Assembly: GCF_016429195.1 (NCBI RefSeq)
Contig: NZ_JAELUF010000001.1
Coordinates: 1 to 64,000 of the forward strand
DNA length: 64,000 nucleotides
DNA from: Brevundimonas sp. ASV9
GTDB taxonomy: Bacteria; Pseudomonadota; Alphaproteobacteria; Caulobacterales; Caulobacteraceae
Direction of reading: 5' to 3'
Positions 1 to 11,651 of this stretch are shown piece by piece. Position numbers and translations under genes: made by a program. Position 1 is the stretch's first letter; every line of letters begins with the position of its first letter. The notes beneath the pieces were generated by a model. It was not told the origin of the DNA, searched no databases, and worked only from the letters and a program-made list of their open reading frames with translations.

Positions 1-967
1 CGCGGGGGGCGATGACGGTCTTCAGCATGGCGCGCGGGACGATGACAGGGCCGGCCGAGGCGTCCTCGCCGCGCGGCGGAGCCTCCAGCATTTCGCGGTC
101 CTCGTTGGCGCTGGCCATGGCCGAGCCGTGCAGGGTCTTGAGCCGTTCGGCGCCGGCCTTGGACGTGGACAGGCCGCGCGCGATGTCCGAGGTGACGTGG
201 TCGCCGCCGACATTCAGGCTTTCGATATGCAGCAGGGACCGGCCGCCCCACACGGCGGCGCTGGTCGAGCCGCCGCCCATGTCGATGCAGACGGCGCCCA
301 GATCCATCTCGTCTTCTTCCAGCGCGGCCAGAGACGAGACGACCGGTGCGGCGGCGACGCCTTGCAGATCCAAGTGCGCCAGCTCCAGGCAGTGGCTGAG
401 GGTCGTGAAGACGTTCTCGGCCATCGAGACGACCAACAGATCCAGCCCCAGCGAGCCGCCCCGCATCGAGCGCGGATCATGCACGCCACGCGCGCCGTCG
501 ACCGACCAGGCAATGGGCAGGACGTGGATCGGGCGACGGTTGGGCAGGCGAATCTGGGCCAGGGCCATGCCGATGGCGCGCGCCAGATCGGCATCGCCGA
601 CCGGATTGGCGCCTAGCGAGACCCGGGCCTGCACCCGGTGGCTGGCCATCTGGCCGATGGCGGTCGTGACGACGACGCCGGACACCGGGCTCTGGGCGGC
701 GCGCTCGGCGCGTTCGACGGCGTGGCCGATGGCCTGGGCCGCCTCATCCATATTGATGATGGCCCCGCCCCTGACGCCCTTGGACTGGACGTGGCTGGCG
801 CCTGCGACGCGGATGGTGCGGTCGGCGTGACGGACGCCGTCCGGCTTCATGATGAAGCACGAGACCTTGGATTGCCCGATGTCCAACGCAGCGACCACGG
901 GCGCACGTCCGGCGCGAGGATCCATGCCCCGACCGTGATCATTCGCCGCGCCGCGTTGCTTGGTCAT
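1..967 (-). CDS. ftsA: Cell division protein FtsA, C-terminus cut by window edge
   Basis: Actin-like ATPase that tethers FtsZ to the inner membrane and recruits the divisome. The frame opens with ATG at 967 and stays open to base 1, so about 322 codons are visible and the C-terminal part, including the membrane-targeting helix, is outside the window. Visible family features are the phosphate-1 motif near the N-terminus (VVAALDIGQSKVSCFI), the 1C-type segment with GGAIINMDEA and VVVTTAIG, and the phosphate-2 motif CIDMGGGSTS. A roughly 20-residue basic, Gly-rich extension precedes the ATPase fold. It lies 13 bp after ftsQ in the order ddl-ftsQ-ftsA, and ftsZ is expected just beyond the left edge. 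Confidence 0.95.
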   Translation of the reverse strand, partial: MTKQRGAANDHGRGMDPRAGRAPVVAALDIGQSKVSCFIMKPDGVRHADRTIRVAGASHVQSKGVRGGAIINMDEAAQAIGHAVERAERAAQSPVSGVVVTTAIGQMASHRVQARVSLGANPVGDADLARAIGMALAQIRLPNRRPIHVLPIAWSVDGARGVHDPRSMRGGSLGLDLLVVSMAENVFTTLSHCLELAHLDLQGVAAAPVVSSLAALEEDEMDLGAVCIDMGGGSTSAAVWGGRSLLHIESLNVGGDHVTSDIARGLSTSKAGAERLKTLHGSAMASANEDREMLEAPPRGEDASAGPVIVPRAMLKTVIAPR

Positions 968-980
968 GTCTCTACGGTCC

Positions 981-1868
981 TTAGGCGTCGCCGGCGGGTC
1001 GCACGGCGACCTCATCGGGGGTTCTGAGATCGACGCGGGCGAAGCCCAGGTCGAGCAGGCGTTCGCGCTGGTCCAGCGCATCGAGGCGGATCAAAGCCGC
1101 CTCCTGTTCGGTGGCGGGAAGCTGGATCAGGCTGCCGTCTTTGAGACGCAGGTCCCAGCGGCGCTCATCCACGCGCACCAAGGCGTCCACCATCCCCATC
1201 AGTCGCGGGCGCTGGGCCAGCAGAGGCAGGATTTCGCCCGCCGCCACGTCGGCGCCCTTGCCCACAACCAGCGGCAGCGTCGGATAGCGACGCGCGTCGG
1301 CGCCGTCGATGACCTGGCCCCGGTTGTCGATCACCTTGATCTGACCGGCTTCCTGCCAGACGGCGAGGCGGTCGTGTTCCTTGACCTCGACGATCAGGGT
1401 GTCGGGCAACAGGCGCACCACGCGCGCCTCCTTGACCCAACCCACGCCCTGAACCCGCGTGCGAATGGCGTCCAGATCCAGGCTTGTGATCGGCTGACCG
1501 GAATACAGGCCCAGCGCGCGCTGGATCGCCGGCTCAGCCTCCGGCGAGGCGCCAGTGATGTGCACCCGCTTCAGCGTCAGGCCCATACCGGCCGTCACAC
1601 TGTCCAGGCCATGCGAAACCGAGGCGCCGATCCGCTCGGCGCGGGCGCCCGTGGCCAGAACCCCGACCAGCAGCAGCGCGCCGGCGCCCAGGGCGATCAC
1701 GGCGGTGCGCGGCGAAATATCGACACGGCCGATGGCGGCCATCTTGCCGGGAACGGCGGACGCGTTCTGGGCCGCGCTACGCGACCGTCCTCCGCCTTTG
1801 GAAGCCGAACCGCGCTGTGGAGCCTGATTAGAACCCTGTCGCCGACCGCCGCGAACTACCGCGGGCAT
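981..1868 (-). CDS. ftsQ: Cell division protein FtsQ
   Basis: Bitopic divisome protein that links early and late division proteins through FtsL/FtsB. The 295-residue product has a basic, Gly/Ser-rich cytoplasmic tail, one membrane segment ([19 protein letters not shown]), a POTRA domain starting at [17 protein letters not shown], and a beta domain ending in [17 protein letters not shown]. The ATG at 1868 is chosen because it overlaps the end of ddl by only 13 bp. An upstream in-frame ATG at 1889 would add seven residues and lengthen the overlap. Its place between ddl and ftsA is the classic dcw order. Confidence 0.93.
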   Translation of the reverse strand: MPAVVRGGRRQGSNQAPQRGSASKGGGRSRSAAQNASAVPGKMAAIGRVDISPRTAVIALGAGALLLVGVLATGARAERIGASVSHGLDSVTAGMGLTLKRVHITGASPEAEPAIQRALGLYSGQPITSLDLDAIRTRVQGVGWVKEARVVRLLPDTLIVEVKEHDRLAVWQEAGQIKVIDNRGQVIDGADARRYPTLPLVVGKGADVAAGEILPLLAQRPRLMGMVDALVRVDERRWDLRLKDGSLIQLPATEQEAALIRLDALDQRERLLDLGFARVDLRTPDEVAVRPAGDA

Positions 1869-2797
1869 GAGGCGTCCTCCACCATCCACCGAACCAGATC
1901 GTCATAGCTCATTCCGGTATGGGCGGCCTGCTCGGGCGCGAGCGAAGTCGGGGTCATGCCGGGCTGGGTATTGACCTCCAACAGGACCAGATCGTCCTTA
2001 ACATCATCATAACGGAAGTCGGATCGCGACACGCCGCGGCAGCCCATGGCGACATGCGCCGCCTCCGCCTGACGCAGCGCCTGTTCGAACACATGCGGCG
2101 GCAGGACGGCCGGCAGGACGTGCACCGATCCGCCCGGCGCATACTTGGCCTCATAGTCATAGAAGCCTTTGGTCGGGGTGATGTCGGTGACCGTCAGGGC
2201 GCGCGGTCCGGCCGGTTCGCCCAGCACGGTGACGCACAGCTCCTTGCCGGCGATATAGGGCTCGACGACGACCTGCTCGCCGTAAGCCCAGCCCGGCTCC
2301 CCCACTTCGGAAACCGGACGGTTGGCGCCTTCGCGCACCAGGAAGACGCCGACGGACGAGCCCTCGGCATTCGGCTTGACCACATAGGGCGGGTCGATGA
2401 CGTGGCGGCTGGCGACTTCGCGACGATCGTAAAGACCACCGCCCGGCACCTTAATGCCGGCCGCCCGCAGCACGGCCTTGGACTTCTCCTTGTCCATCGC
2501 CAGGGCAGAGGCCAGCACGCCGGAATGGGTGTAGCGAATCCGCAGGGTCTCCAGCACGCCCTGGACGCAGCCGTCCTCACCCCAGGCGCCGTGCAGACAG
2601 TTCAGCACCACGTCCGGCTTGATCAGACCCGAAAGCACATTGGCCAAGTCGCGCCCGGCATCCACGCGGCTGACGCGCACGCCCTGCCGCTCCAGCGCGC
2701 GCGCGCACTGCTCGCCCGACGAGAGGGACACCTCCCGCTCTGCGGAAAGGCCGCCCATCAGGACGGCGACGTGAAGGTCTTTGAAAGCGCGGGCCAT
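1856..2797 (-). CDS. ddl: D-alanine--D-alanine ligase
   Basis: ATP-grasp ligase that makes the D-Ala-D-Ala dipeptide used by MurF. The 313-residue length is typical of DdlB. Visible motifs are the N-terminal [15 protein letters not shown], the central [12 protein letters not shown], the ATP-binding [15 protein letters not shown], and the C-terminal metal/phosphate segment [15 protein letters not shown], where Q replaces the more usual L. The 77 bp between this start and the murB stop contain TTGACG on the coding strand, so a local promoter is possible, but read-through from murB is just as plausible. Confidence 0.96.
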   Translation of the reverse strand: MARAFKDLHVAVLMGGLSAEREVSLSSGEQCARALERQGVRVSRVDAGRDLANVLSGLIKPDVVLNCLHGAWGEDGCVQGVLETLRIRYTHSGVLASALAMDKEKSKAVLRAAGIKVPGGGLYDRREVASRHVIDPPYVVKPNAEGSSVGVFLVREGANRPVSEVGEPGWAYGEQVVVEPYIAGKELCVTVLGEPAGPRALTVTDITPTKGFYDYEAKYAPGGSVHVLPAVLPPHVFEQALRQAEAAHVAMGCRGVSRSDFRYDDVKDDLVLLEVNTQPGMTPTSLAPEQAAHTGMSYDDLVRWMVEDASCPR

Positions 2798-2874
2798 GAC
2801 GCCCTGGATTGGGGCCTACATGTTTAACAGGCCGTCAACCATTCGCGTCCGCCGACCATTTTTGCGCGGGTTTT

Positions 2875-3777
2875 TTATCCCGCTCGGCCGATCCGCTTGA
2901 TTTCCCACTCCAGCTGAACGCCGGTCTTGGCCAGGACATCGGCGCGCACCGCCTCGCCCAAGCCTTCAATATCGGCGGCTGTCGCCTCGCCGGGATTGAT
3001 CATGAAGTTGGAGTGCAGTTCGCTGAACATGGCCCCTCCCCCGTTTTCGGCGTGCAGCTTGCCGCGCCAGCCCGCCTCATCAACCAGCTTCCACGACGAA
3101 TGGCCTTCGGGGTTCTTGAACGTCGAGCCGCCCGTTTTCTCGCGGATCGGCTGGGTGGTTTCGCGACGGCCGGTGATCTCGGAGATCCGGGCCGCCACCG
3201 CCTCGGGTTCGTCGGTCGTGCCGCGATAGGTCGCCTCGATCCAGATGATGTCGGCCGGCGCCCGGGAATGGCGATAGGTGTAGCCGAAGTCGGCCAGAGC
3301 GTAATCGACCCGCTCGCCCGCCCGCGTCAGGCCCCAGGCCGAAACCAGAACGTCCTTGGTCTCGGAGCCGTAGCAGCCGGCGTTCATGGTCAGGGCGCCG
3401 CCGATCGTGCCCGGAATGCCGGCGTAGAATTCCAGCCCGGCGATTCCCGCCTTGGCGCTGGCCTTGGCGACCATGGAGTCCAGCGCGCCCGCGCCGGCCG
3501 TGACCGCATCGCCGTCCGTCGTGATCTGCGCCCAAGGGCGGCCCGCCAGGCGGATCACCACCCCCTCGACCCCGCCGTCGCGGACGATGACGTTCGATCC
3601 GACGCCCAGAACCGTCACCGGCACGGCCGAGTCCAGCGTCTTCAGAAAGTCCGCCAGATCCTCGGCGTCCGCCGGTATGAACAGGGCCTCGGCCGCGCCG
3701 CCCACCCGGAACCAGGTATAGGGCGCGAGCGGCTCGTTACGCAGCAGCTTGCCGCGCACTTCGGGCAGAGCGATCAC
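2875..3777 (-). CDS. murB: UDP-N-acetylenolpyruvoylglucosamine reductase
   Basis: FAD-dependent reductase that converts UDP-GlcNAc-enolpyruvate to UDP-MurNAc. I start it at the GTG at 3777, whose GTGA overlaps the TGA of murC. The frame is open much further upstream, but that part is only the antisense-free shadow of murC. The resulting 300 residues fit the family. FAD-binding motifs are [25 protein letters not shown] and [19 protein letters not shown]. The type-I reductase signature [21 protein letters not shown] and the serine-containing [15 protein letters not shown] (catalytic proton donor region) follow. The product should be translationally coupled to MurC. Confidence 0.96.
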   Translation of the reverse strand: MIALPEVRGKLLRNEPLAPYTWFRVGGAAEALFIPADAEDLADFLKTLDSAVPVTVLGVGSNVIVRDGGVEGVVIRLAGRPWAQITTDGDAVTAGAGALDSMVAKASAKAGIAGLEFYAGIPGTIGGALTMNAGCYGSETKDVLVSAWGLTRAGERVDYALADFGYTYRHSRAPADIIWIEATYRGTTDEPEAVAARISEITGRRETTQPIREKTGGSTFKNPEGHSSWKLVDEAGWRGKLHAENGGGAMFSELHSNFMINPGEATAADIEGLGEAVRADVLAKTGVQLEWEIKRIGRAG

Positions 3778-5186
3778 GCCAGAGCCTCCAACTGCGCCGG
3801 CAGGCCATAGGCCCAGCTGGTGATATCGCCGGCGCCCAGCAGCACGACGACGTCGCCGGATTTGGCCTCGTCCTTGATCAGTCGCGGCAAGACAGCAGCG
3901 TTCTCCAAGGCCTGCACGTGACGATGGCCGTAGCGGCGCACGCCGTCGGCCAGGGCGTGCTTGTCCACGCCTTCGATCGGTTGTTCGCCGGCGGGATAGA
4001 CGTCGGCGACAATCACGCTGTCGGCGTCCGAGAAGCAGGTCGAGAACTCGTCCATCAGGTCGCGCAGGCGGGTGTAGCGGTGAGGCTGAACCACGGCGAT
4101 GACCCGTCCGTCCGTCACTTGACGGGCGGCCTTCAGCACGGCGGCGATCTCGACCGGGTGGTGGCCATAGTCGTCGATGATGCGAACGCCGCCCACGACG
4201 CCCGTGGTGGTGAAGCGGCGCTTGACCCCGCCGAACCCGGCCAGGCCCGCGCGGATCGCGTCGTCCGACACATCCAGCTCGCGCGCCACGGCGATCGCGG
4301 CCAGGGCGTTCGACACATTGTGCCAACCGGCCATCGGCAGATGAACGCCGGAGATCACATGGGTTTCGCCATTCTGGATGACCACGTCGAAGCGACAGCC
4401 GTCCGGCCCCATCTCGACATTGTCGGCCCGCACCATCGCCTGCGGATTGACGCCGTAGGTCACGAGCCGCCGGTTATCGATGGCGGCGACCAGCTTTTGC
4501 ACTTCGGGATGGTCCAGGCAGACAGCAGCGAAGCCGTAGAAGGGGATGTTCTCGACGAAATCGATGAACGCCTTCCGCACCCCGTCGAAGTCGCCGTAGT
4601 GGTCCAGATGTTCAGGATCGATGTTGGTGACGATGGCCACCGTCGACTTCAGGCGCAGGAAGCTGCCGTCCGACTCGTCCGCCTCCACCACGATCCAGTC
4701 GCCGTCGCCGACCTTGGCGTTGGTGCCATAGGCGTTGATGATGCCGCCGTTGACCACCGTAGGATCCAGGCCCGCCGCATCCAGCAGGGCCGCCACCATC
4801 GAGGTCGTGGTCGTCTTGCCGTGTGTGCCGCCCACAGCGATCGAGAACTGTAGCCGCATCAGCTCGGCCAGCATCTCGGCCCGGCGCACCAGCGGGATGC
4901 GGCGCTCGCGGGCCGCCTTCATCTCGGGATTGTCGGCCTTGACCGCCGTCGAATAGACCACCGCTGAAACGCCCTCGCCCACATGGGCGGCGTCGTGGCC
5001 GATGAAGATCTTGGCGCCGAGCTGTTCCAGCCGTTCGGTATTGGCGCTCGCCTTGGCGTCAGAGCCCTGCACCGAATAGCCGATCTTCAGCATGATTTCG
5101 GCGATGCCGCTCATGCCGATGCCGCCGATGCCGACGAAATGAACGGGACCGAGGTCGAACGGGACGGGGCGAAGGCGTGCGATCAT
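3774..5186 (-). CDS. murC: UDP-N-acetylmuramate--L-alanine ligase
   Basis: First amino-acid-adding Mur ligase (L-Ala onto UDP-MurNAc). The 470-residue product begins [19 protein letters not shown]; an in-frame ATG 48 bp upstream is less likely because it adds an Arg-rich tail that is not family-like. Motifs are the nucleotide fold [17 protein letters not shown], the ATP P-loop [24 protein letters not shown], and the C-terminal domain [16 protein letters not shown]. It is normally downstream of murG, but here murG is 18 kb away and the upstream neighbour is divergent katE. murC must therefore be transcribed from the 182-bp murC-katE gap, making it the head of a murC-murB-ddl-ftsQ-ftsA unit. 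Confidence 0.97.
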   Translation of the reverse strand: MIARLRPVPFDLGPVHFVGIGGIGMSGIAEIMLKIGYSVQGSDAKASANTERLEQLGAKIFIGHDAAHVGEGVSAVVYSTAVKADNPEMKAARERRIPLVRRAEMLAELMRLQFSIAVGGTHGKTTTTSMVAALLDAAGLDPTVVNGGIINAYGTNAKVGDGDWIVVEADESDGSFLRLKSTVAIVTNIDPEHLDHYGDFDGVRKAFIDFVENIPFYGFAAVCLDHPEVQKLVAAIDNRRLVTYGVNPQAMVRADNVEMGPDGCRFDVVIQNGETHVISGVHLPMAGWHNVSNALAAIAVARELDVSDDAIRAGLAGFGGVKRRFTTTGVVGGVRIIDDYGHHPVEIAAVLKAARQVTDGRVIAVVQPHRYTRLRDLMDEFSTCFSDADSVIVADVYPAGEQPIEGVDKHALADGVRRYGHRHVQALENAAVLPRLIKDEAKSGDVVVLLGAGDITSWAYGLPAQLEALA

Positions 5187-5269
5187 TTTCGCCTCATAAA
5201 CGCCGCCTCGCCTCCTGCGAAGGGCGCGCCGCATACGGAGCGAACTTTTCTAAGGACGATCGGGCGTGG

Positions 5270-5289
5270 CTGTGCGCGAACTCGCACAG
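5270..5289. promoter_or_regulatory. Inverted repeat in the murC/katE divergent intergenic region
   Basis: A perfect 7-bp inverted repeat CTGTGCG-N6-CGCACAG sits between the divergent starts of murC (5186) and katE (5369). It could be an operator for either gene or simply a hairpin in a leader. No recognisable -10/-35 pair was identified with confidence in this 182-bp gap. Confidence 0.3.
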
Positions 5290-5368
5290 AACTATTGCGC
5301 CTCCACCGAGTTGTCTTCGGGAACGCGCGCGGCTCCCGCTTGCGCCGCTGCTCCAAAGGACTCCCAAG

Positions 5369-7456
5369 ATGGCCAAGAACGCAAAGCCGGCCGGCGCGCC
5401 AACAATCGGCAACGCCGGCGAGGTGCACCAGACCGCCTCGACGCCTGAGACCCGCCTGACCACAAATCACGGGACGCCGATCAGCGACAATCAGAACTCG
5501 CTCAAGGCCGGCCCGCGCGGCTCGACCCTGCTGGAAGACTTCATCCTTCGCGAGAAGATCCAGCATTTCGACCACGAGCGTATCCCTGAGCGGATCGTTC
5601 ATGCCCGCGGCTCTGCCGCCCACGGCTTCTTCGAACTGACCGACAGTCTGTCGAAGTTCACCACGGCCAAGATCCTGACCGAGGTGGGCAAGAAGACCGA
5701 ACTGTTCACCCGCTTCTCGACCGTCGCCGGCGGCGCGGGGTCTGTTGATACGCCGCGCGACGTGCGCGGCTTTGCGGTCAAATTCTATACGACCGAGGGC
5801 AACTGGGACCTGGTCGGCAACAACATCCCCGTCTTCTTCATCCAGGACGCGATCAAGTTCCCGGACCTGATCCATTCGGTGAAGATGGAGGCCGACAAGG
5901 GCTATCCCCAGGCGGCCAGCGCCCACGACACCTTCTGGGACTTCATCGGCCTGATGCCCGAGAGCATGCACATGGTCATGTGGGCCATGTCGGATCGCGG
6001 CATCCCGCGCAGCCTACGCATGATGGAAGGTTTCGGCGTGAACACCTTCCGGCTGATCAATGCCGAAGGCGAGGCGACTCTGGTCAAGTTCCACTGGCGG
6101 CCCAAGCTGGGCACGCAATCCACCTGCTGGGACGAGGCGGTAAAGATCGCCGGCGCCGACCCCGATTATCACCGCCGCGACCTGTATGAGGCCATCGATC
6201 AGGGCGACTTCCCCGAATGGGAGTTCGGCGTGCAACTGTTCACCCAGGACCAGGCCGACGCCCTGCCCTTCGACATTCTGGACGCCACCAAGCTGGTGCC
6301 GGAAGAAGAATATCCTATCCGCGTCATCGGCCGCATGGTTCTGGACCGCAACCCGGACAACTTCTTCGCCGAAACCGAACAGGTCGCCTTCCTGCCGACC
6401 AACATCGTGCCGGGCATCGACTTTTCGGAAGATCCGCTGCTGCAGGGGCGGCTGTTCTCCTATCAGGACACCCAGCTGTCGCGCTTGGGCACGGTCAACT
6501 TCCACCAGATCCCGATCAACCAGGCCAAGGGCTGCCCCTTCCAGAACTTCCAGCGCGACGGCCATATGCAGATGGCAGTGCCCAAGGGCCGCGCCAACTA
6601 TGAGCCCAACAGCTTGGCCGAAGCGGGCGAGGACGGCGGCCCGCGTGAAGATCCCAAGGGCGGTTTCCGCACCGCGCCTGTTCCAGTTGAGGGCGAAAAG
6701 GTCCGGCTGCGCGCTGAAAGCTTCGCCGATCACTACAGCCAGGCACGGCTGTTCTTCCGCTCCCAGACCGAGATCGAACAGGCCCATTTGGCCAGCGCCA
6801 TCGTCTTTGAACTGTCCAAGGTGTCGCTCGCTCACGTTCGCGAGCGTGTTCTGGCCAATCTGCAGAACGTCGATGAAACCCTGGCCCAGCGGGTCGCAGA
6901 CGGCCTGAACCTGCCCCTGCCCAAGGCGTCCGACCCCGGTGTGGCGCCCATCGATCTGGACGCCTCGCCTGCCTTGCGCATCGTCGGCAAATATCCCGAC
7001 ACCCTGAAGGGCCGAAAGGTCGCCATCCTGGTCGCCGACGGTTCGGACGGCGCGGTCGTCGACGCCGTCAAGGCGGCGGTTGAAGGCGACGGCGGCTCGG
7101 TCTTCATCGTCGCGCCCAAGATCGGCGGCGCCAAGCTGAAGGACGGCAAGACGCTCGCGGCCGACGGTCAACTGGCCGGCAGTCCGTCGGTCCTTTTCGA
7201 CGCCGTGGCGATCGTTCTGTCCGAGGATGGCTGCGCCCAGATGCTGAAAGAAGGCGCCGCAGTCGATTTCGCCAAGGACGCCTTCGGCCACCTCAAGGCC
7301 ATCGGCCACACGCCCGAGGCCCAGCCCCTGCTGGACAAAGCGGGCGTCGAGCCGGACCCCGGCGTGATCGATCTGTCCAAGGACGCCACAGGCTTCCTCG
7401 CCCCCGCCCGCACCCGGCAGTGGCAGCGCGAGCCCAAGATGCGCATGCTGGCGTAA
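5369..7456 (+). CDS. katE: Large-subunit monofunctional catalase (HPII/KatE type)
   Basis: Heme catalase that dismutates hydrogen peroxide. The ATG at 5369 is chosen because AAAGGA lies 8 bp upstream; the longer open frame reaches into the murC side and lacks family similarity. The 695 residues match clade-2 catalases. The catalytic His lies in [16 protein letters not shown], the distal Asn in [14 protein letters not shown], and the proximal heme Tyr in [15 protein letters not shown]. After about residue 540 comes the extra flavodoxin-like C-terminal domain ([20 protein letters not shown]), which small-subunit catalases lack. It stands alone with its own terminator-like hairpin and is divergent from murC. 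A stationary-phase or stress role is inferred from the family only. Confidence 0.95.
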   Translation: MAKNAKPAGAPTIGNAGEVHQTASTPETRLTTNHGTPISDNQNSLKAGPRGSTLLEDFILREKIQHFDHERIPERIVHARGSAAHGFFELTDSLSKFTTAKILTEVGKKTELFTRFSTVAGGAGSVDTPRDVRGFAVKFYTTEGNWDLVGNNIPVFFIQDAIKFPDLIHSVKMEADKGYPQAASAHDTFWDFIGLMPESMHMVMWAMSDRGIPRSLRMMEGFGVNTFRLINAEGEATLVKFHWRPKLGTQSTCWDEAVKIAGADPDYHRRDLYEAIDQGDFPEWEFGVQLFTQDQADALPFDILDATKLVPEEEYPIRVIGRMVLDRNPDNFFAETEQVAFLPTNIVPGIDFSEDPLLQGRLFSYQDTQLSRLGTVNFHQIPINQAKGCPFQNFQRDGHMQMAVPKGRANYEPNSLAEAGEDGGPREDPKGGFRTAPVPVEGEKVRLRAESFADHYSQARLFFRSQTEIEQAHLASAIVFELSKVSLAHVRERVLANLQNVDETLAQRVADGLNLPLPKASDPGVAPIDLDASPALRIVGKYPDTLKGRKVAILVADGSDGAVVDAVKAAVEGDGGSVFIVAPKIGGAKLKDGKTLAADGQLAGSPSVLFDAVAIVLSEDGCAQMLKEGAAVDFAKDAFGHLKAIGHTPEAQPLLDKAGVEPDPGVIDLSKDATGFLAPARTRQWQREPKMRMLA

Positions 7457-7464
7457 GGTGAGGG

Positions 7465-7491
7465 GTAACCGGCGTGAACGCTTCGCGCCGG

Positions 7492-7495
<4 letters not shown>
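7465..7495 (+). terminator. Hairpin after katE
   Basis: A perfect 10-bp inverted repeat GTAACCGGCG / CGCCGGTTAC with an 11-nt loop begins 8 bp after the katE stop. It lacks a T-run, so it is either a weak terminator or an RNA stabiliser. It also separates katE from the ccrM promoter region. Confidence 0.5.
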
Positions 7496-8645
<1,150 letters not shown>

Positions 8646-8855
8646 GCCGCTGCGACCGCGCGTCGCGTAAGCCACATCAATCACTTAGCCGGCAATCCGC
8701 CGCCAATACGTACGATTTCGCACACTCAATATGGGTCAGCTTCGCTGTAACCCCGCGAAACCTATGTGAAAATTCATCAGCTGCGACGGAACTTCGCAGT
8801 TGCGAGAACATTGATGTCAACGGCCCGCCAGGATGCGGTGTCGGAGCACATCACC

Positions 8856-9968
8856 ATGAAAATCGCGCAGATCACCCCGTTGTACGAGGCTGTGCCTCCC
8901 AAGCTGTACGGCGGTACGGAGCGTGTGGTCGCGCATCTGACCGACGCCCTGGTCGAGCTGGGCCACGACGTGACGTTGTTCGCCAGCGCTGACGCCCAGA
9001 CCAAGGCGCGTCTTGTGCCCGTGCGTGATCAGGCGATCCGTCTGGATCCGGCGCCGTTGAAATCCGACCTCGCCGCCCACCTGTCGATGCTGGGCGAAGT
9101 TCTGGACCGCGCCGACGAGTTCGACGTCATCCACTTCCACACCGACATGGTCCACTTCCCGCTGTTCCAGAAATATGCGGACAAGACCCTGACGACCCTG
9201 CACGGCCGTCTGGATATGAAGGACCTGCCCGGCGTCTATGCGCGTTGGAGCGAGTTCGGCCTGGTCTCCATCTCCGACGATCAGCGTAAGCCGCTGCATT
9301 TCGCCAACTGGAAAGCCACCGTCCATCACGGCATGCCGGGCGAACAGTACATCTTCTCCCCGAAGTCCGAGGGCTATCTAGCCTTCCTGGGTCGCATCTC
9401 GCCCGAGAAACGCCCTGACCGCGCCATCGAGATCGCCACCAAACTGGGCAAGCGTCTGAAGATGGCCGCCAAGGTGGACGCCGCCGACAAACGCTATTGG
9501 GAAGAGACGATCCGCCCATTGGTTGAGGGCAATCCGCTGATCGAGTTCATCGGCGAGATCGGCGACCATCAGAAGTCCGCCTTCCTCGGCGGCGCCGAAG
9601 CCCTGCTCTTCCCCATCGACTGGCCGGAACCGTTCGGTCTGGTGATGATCGAGGCCATGGCTTGCGGTACGCCGGTGATCGCCTTCCGTTGCGGCTCGAC
9701 GCCAGAGGTTATCGAAGACGGCGCCACCGGCTTCCTGGTCGACACGATGGAGCAGGCGATCGCTGCGGCCGGGCGCGTCCATCTGCTGGACCGCGAGGCC
9801 GTGCGCGCGCGCTTCGATCTGCGCTTCTCCGCCACGGCCATGGCGCGCCGGTATCTGGACGTTTACGGCGACCTGCTGGCGCGCCGTCCGTTTGCGGAGA
9901 CTGCGCTGGACGATGTGGTCACCCCGCTGCGTCCGCGTGAAGACCGCAGCTTCGCCGCCATCGCCTGA
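8856..9968 (+). CDS. Glycosyltransferase family 4 protein
   Basis: GT-B retaining glycosyltransferase, 370 residues from the ATG at 8856 (upstream in-frame starts are not family-like). The N-terminal acceptor domain opens with MKIAQITPLYEAVPPKLYGGTERVV, the usual Gly-rich loop. The C-terminal donor domain has the GRISPEKRPDRAIEIA motif and the E-x7-E signature EPFGLVMIEAMACGTPVIAF. The substrate cannot be read from sequence. Two genes downstream lies a glycogen-debranching-type glucosidase, which suggests alpha-glucan or surface-glucan metabolism, but the TadG-like gene between them weakens that inference. Confidence 0.85.
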   Translation: MKIAQITPLYEAVPPKLYGGTERVVAHLTDALVELGHDVTLFASADAQTKARLVPVRDQAIRLDPAPLKSDLAAHLSMLGEVLDRADEFDVIHFHTDMVHFPLFQKYADKTLTTLHGRLDMKDLPGVYARWSEFGLVSISDDQRKPLHFANWKATVHHGMPGEQYIFSPKSEGYLAFLGRISPEKRPDRAIEIATKLGKRLKMAAKVDAADKRYWEETIRPLVEGNPLIEFIGEIGDHQKSAFLGGAEALLFPIDWPEPFGLVMIEAMACGTPVIAFRCGSTPEVIEDGATGFLVDTMEQAIAAAGRVHLLDREAVRARFDLRFSATAMARRYLDVYGDLLARRPFAETALDDVVTPLRPREDRSFAAIA

Positions 9969-10072
9969 AGCAATACCTTGCCGAGGCGCCGTCGCAATCC
10001 TGAGTCTGTAACGGCGTTCACCTAAAAGTTAAGCTTATCCATATACGGTCGTCCCAAATCGGGGCGACCACT

Positions 10073-11503
10073 ATGCATTGGACAGCGATGAGGCGGCGGC
10101 TGGCGCATCTGCGCCGGAATACCGCAGGCAACATTGCGACCTTCTTCGCCCTGTCCGCCATGGGCCTGACACTGATGGTCGGCCTGGCCATCGACATCAA
10201 TCGCTATGTCTCGGTCAGGAACCAGGTGCAAGAAGCGCTCGATGCAGCAGCGTTGGGCGCTGCGGCCTCCCGCGCCCAGACGGTCAAGGAGTTGAAAGCG
10301 GTCAGCGATCCCTATCTGGAGGCCAATCTGAAGACCGGCCAACTGATCGACGGCTGGAAGACCGGCACCCAATATGTCGATGGCAAAATCGTCAGGGTGA
10401 CGTTCAAGGGCGGGGTCAAACCCATCTTCGCGGGTCTGGCCGGCGTCAAACAGTTCGATATCAACGCACTGTCCGAGGCGACGCGTGGCGTGGCGCAGAA
10501 GATCGAGACTGTTCTGGTGCTCGATAACACTTGGTCCATGAGCGAAAAGGACAGCCGGTCGATCAAGCGGATCGATGCGCTGAAGACCTCGGCCAGTTTG
10601 CTGGTCAACGAGTTGATGGCGACCGAAAGCGACGAGGTCTCGATCGGCGTCGTGCCTTATGCGGACTACGTCAATGTCGGCGTGGCCAACCGCAAGGCCC
10701 CGTGGATTTCCGTGCCCGACGACTATGTTCAGGAGCGCACCTGCACGACCAAGACCACCTACAGCGGCGGCACCCCCTACCCGTGCACCACCGTGCGTGA
10801 CGGCGTCAGCGAGACCGGCACCTGCTACAAGGATCAGGTGGTCAAGACGGTCACCGTCCCGCCCTATGCTTGCAACGTCAGCTACAAGTGGTTCGGCTGC
10901 GTCTATTCGCGAAACGTCGGCACGACGCGGCTGAACGACCAGTCGCCGGCGACGCCCTACAAGGGTTTCCTGACGACAGGCCAGAGTTGCCTGAATGCGG
11001 TCAGCCCCCTGTCCAAGAGCAAATCCAGCGTCCTGAACGCGATCAAGAACCTTGTCATCAATGTCGGCGGCTACAAACCCGAAACCCACATTCCATCCGG
11101 CTTGATCTGGGGCATCAATCTGCTGTCGCCCACCGCGCCGTTCCAGGAAGCCGGGGCCTACGATCCCGCGAACCGCACGCCGCGCAAGATTTTGGTGCTG
11201 ATGACCGACGGTGTGAACACCCTGCGTTACCGCTCGTCGGACGGCGCGCACGTCGCCACGAACAAAGCCAATGAGCTGGCGGCGACGGATGCCGATTTCG
11301 GTTCGATCTGCACCTATGCCAAGTCGAACAAGATCGAGGTCTTCACCGTCGGCCTGAATGTGCCCACGCAGAACGGACGCAATCTGCTGAGGACCTGCGC
11401 CACCGATTCCGACCATGCCTTCCTGGCCGAAGACAGCGCCGCTCTGGAAGCCGCCTTCCGCGACATCGCGCGGTCCATCGGCGTCGTGCGACTGATCAAG
11501 TAA
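10073..11503 (+). CDS. TadG-like protein with N-terminal TadE/G segment and von Willebrand A domain
   Basis: The N-terminus (about residues 15-50: RRNTAGNIATFFALSAMG, then LTLMVGLAIDINRYVS) is the prepilin-like TadE/TadG membrane segment. It is followed by a vWA domain from KIETVLVLDNTWSM to the C-terminus. The metal-site motif is DNTWS, a variant of D-x-S-x-S, followed by KTSASLLVNEL and ILVLMTDGVNT. An insert of about 80 residues with eight or more Cys (CTTKTTYSG, CTTVRDG, CNVSYKWFGC) lies inside the vWA region and suggests disulfide bonds in the periplasm. The family is linked to tad pili, but no other tad gene is here, so the role is unknown. ATG at 10073 or 10088 could be used. Confidence 0.75.
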   Translation: MHWTAMRRRLAHLRRNTAGNIATFFALSAMGLTLMVGLAIDINRYVSVRNQVQEALDAAALGAAASRAQTVKELKAVSDPYLEANLKTGQLIDGWKTGTQYVDGKIVRVTFKGGVKPIFAGLAGVKQFDINALSEATRGVAQKIETVLVLDNTWSMSEKDSRSIKRIDALKTSASLLVNELMATESDEVSIGVVPYADYVNVGVANRKAPWISVPDDYVQERTCTTKTTYSGGTPYPCTTVRDGVSETGTCYKDQVVKTVTVPPYACNVSYKWFGCVYSRNVGTTRLNDQSPATPYKGFLTTGQSCLNAVSPLSKSKSSVLNAIKNLVINVGGYKPETHIPSGLIWGINLLSPTAPFQEAGAYDPANRTPRKILVLMTDGVNTLRYRSSDGAHVATNKANELAATDADFGSICTYAKSNKIEVFTVGLNVPTQNGRNLLRTCATDSDHAFLAEDSAALEAAFRDIARSIGVVRLIK

Positions 11504-11651
11504 GTCTCTCGGGTCGTTTGGCGATGAAAAAGCACAGGTTCGCCTGAACCCGTCGGCGACTTGCCCATTAAAGTCTGCAAGCGGCCCCTGAGCGCCGCAT
11601 TCGGGTGCGACACGTTCGGCCGAGGCCTCACAACGACGGGGAAGAGACCGC

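Noticed and set aside
2875-4326. MurB as a 483-residue protein with a novel N-terminal domain
   Set aside because: The extra part is the murC sequence read in another frame. The GTGA overlap at 3774-3777 gives a start that fits the family length.
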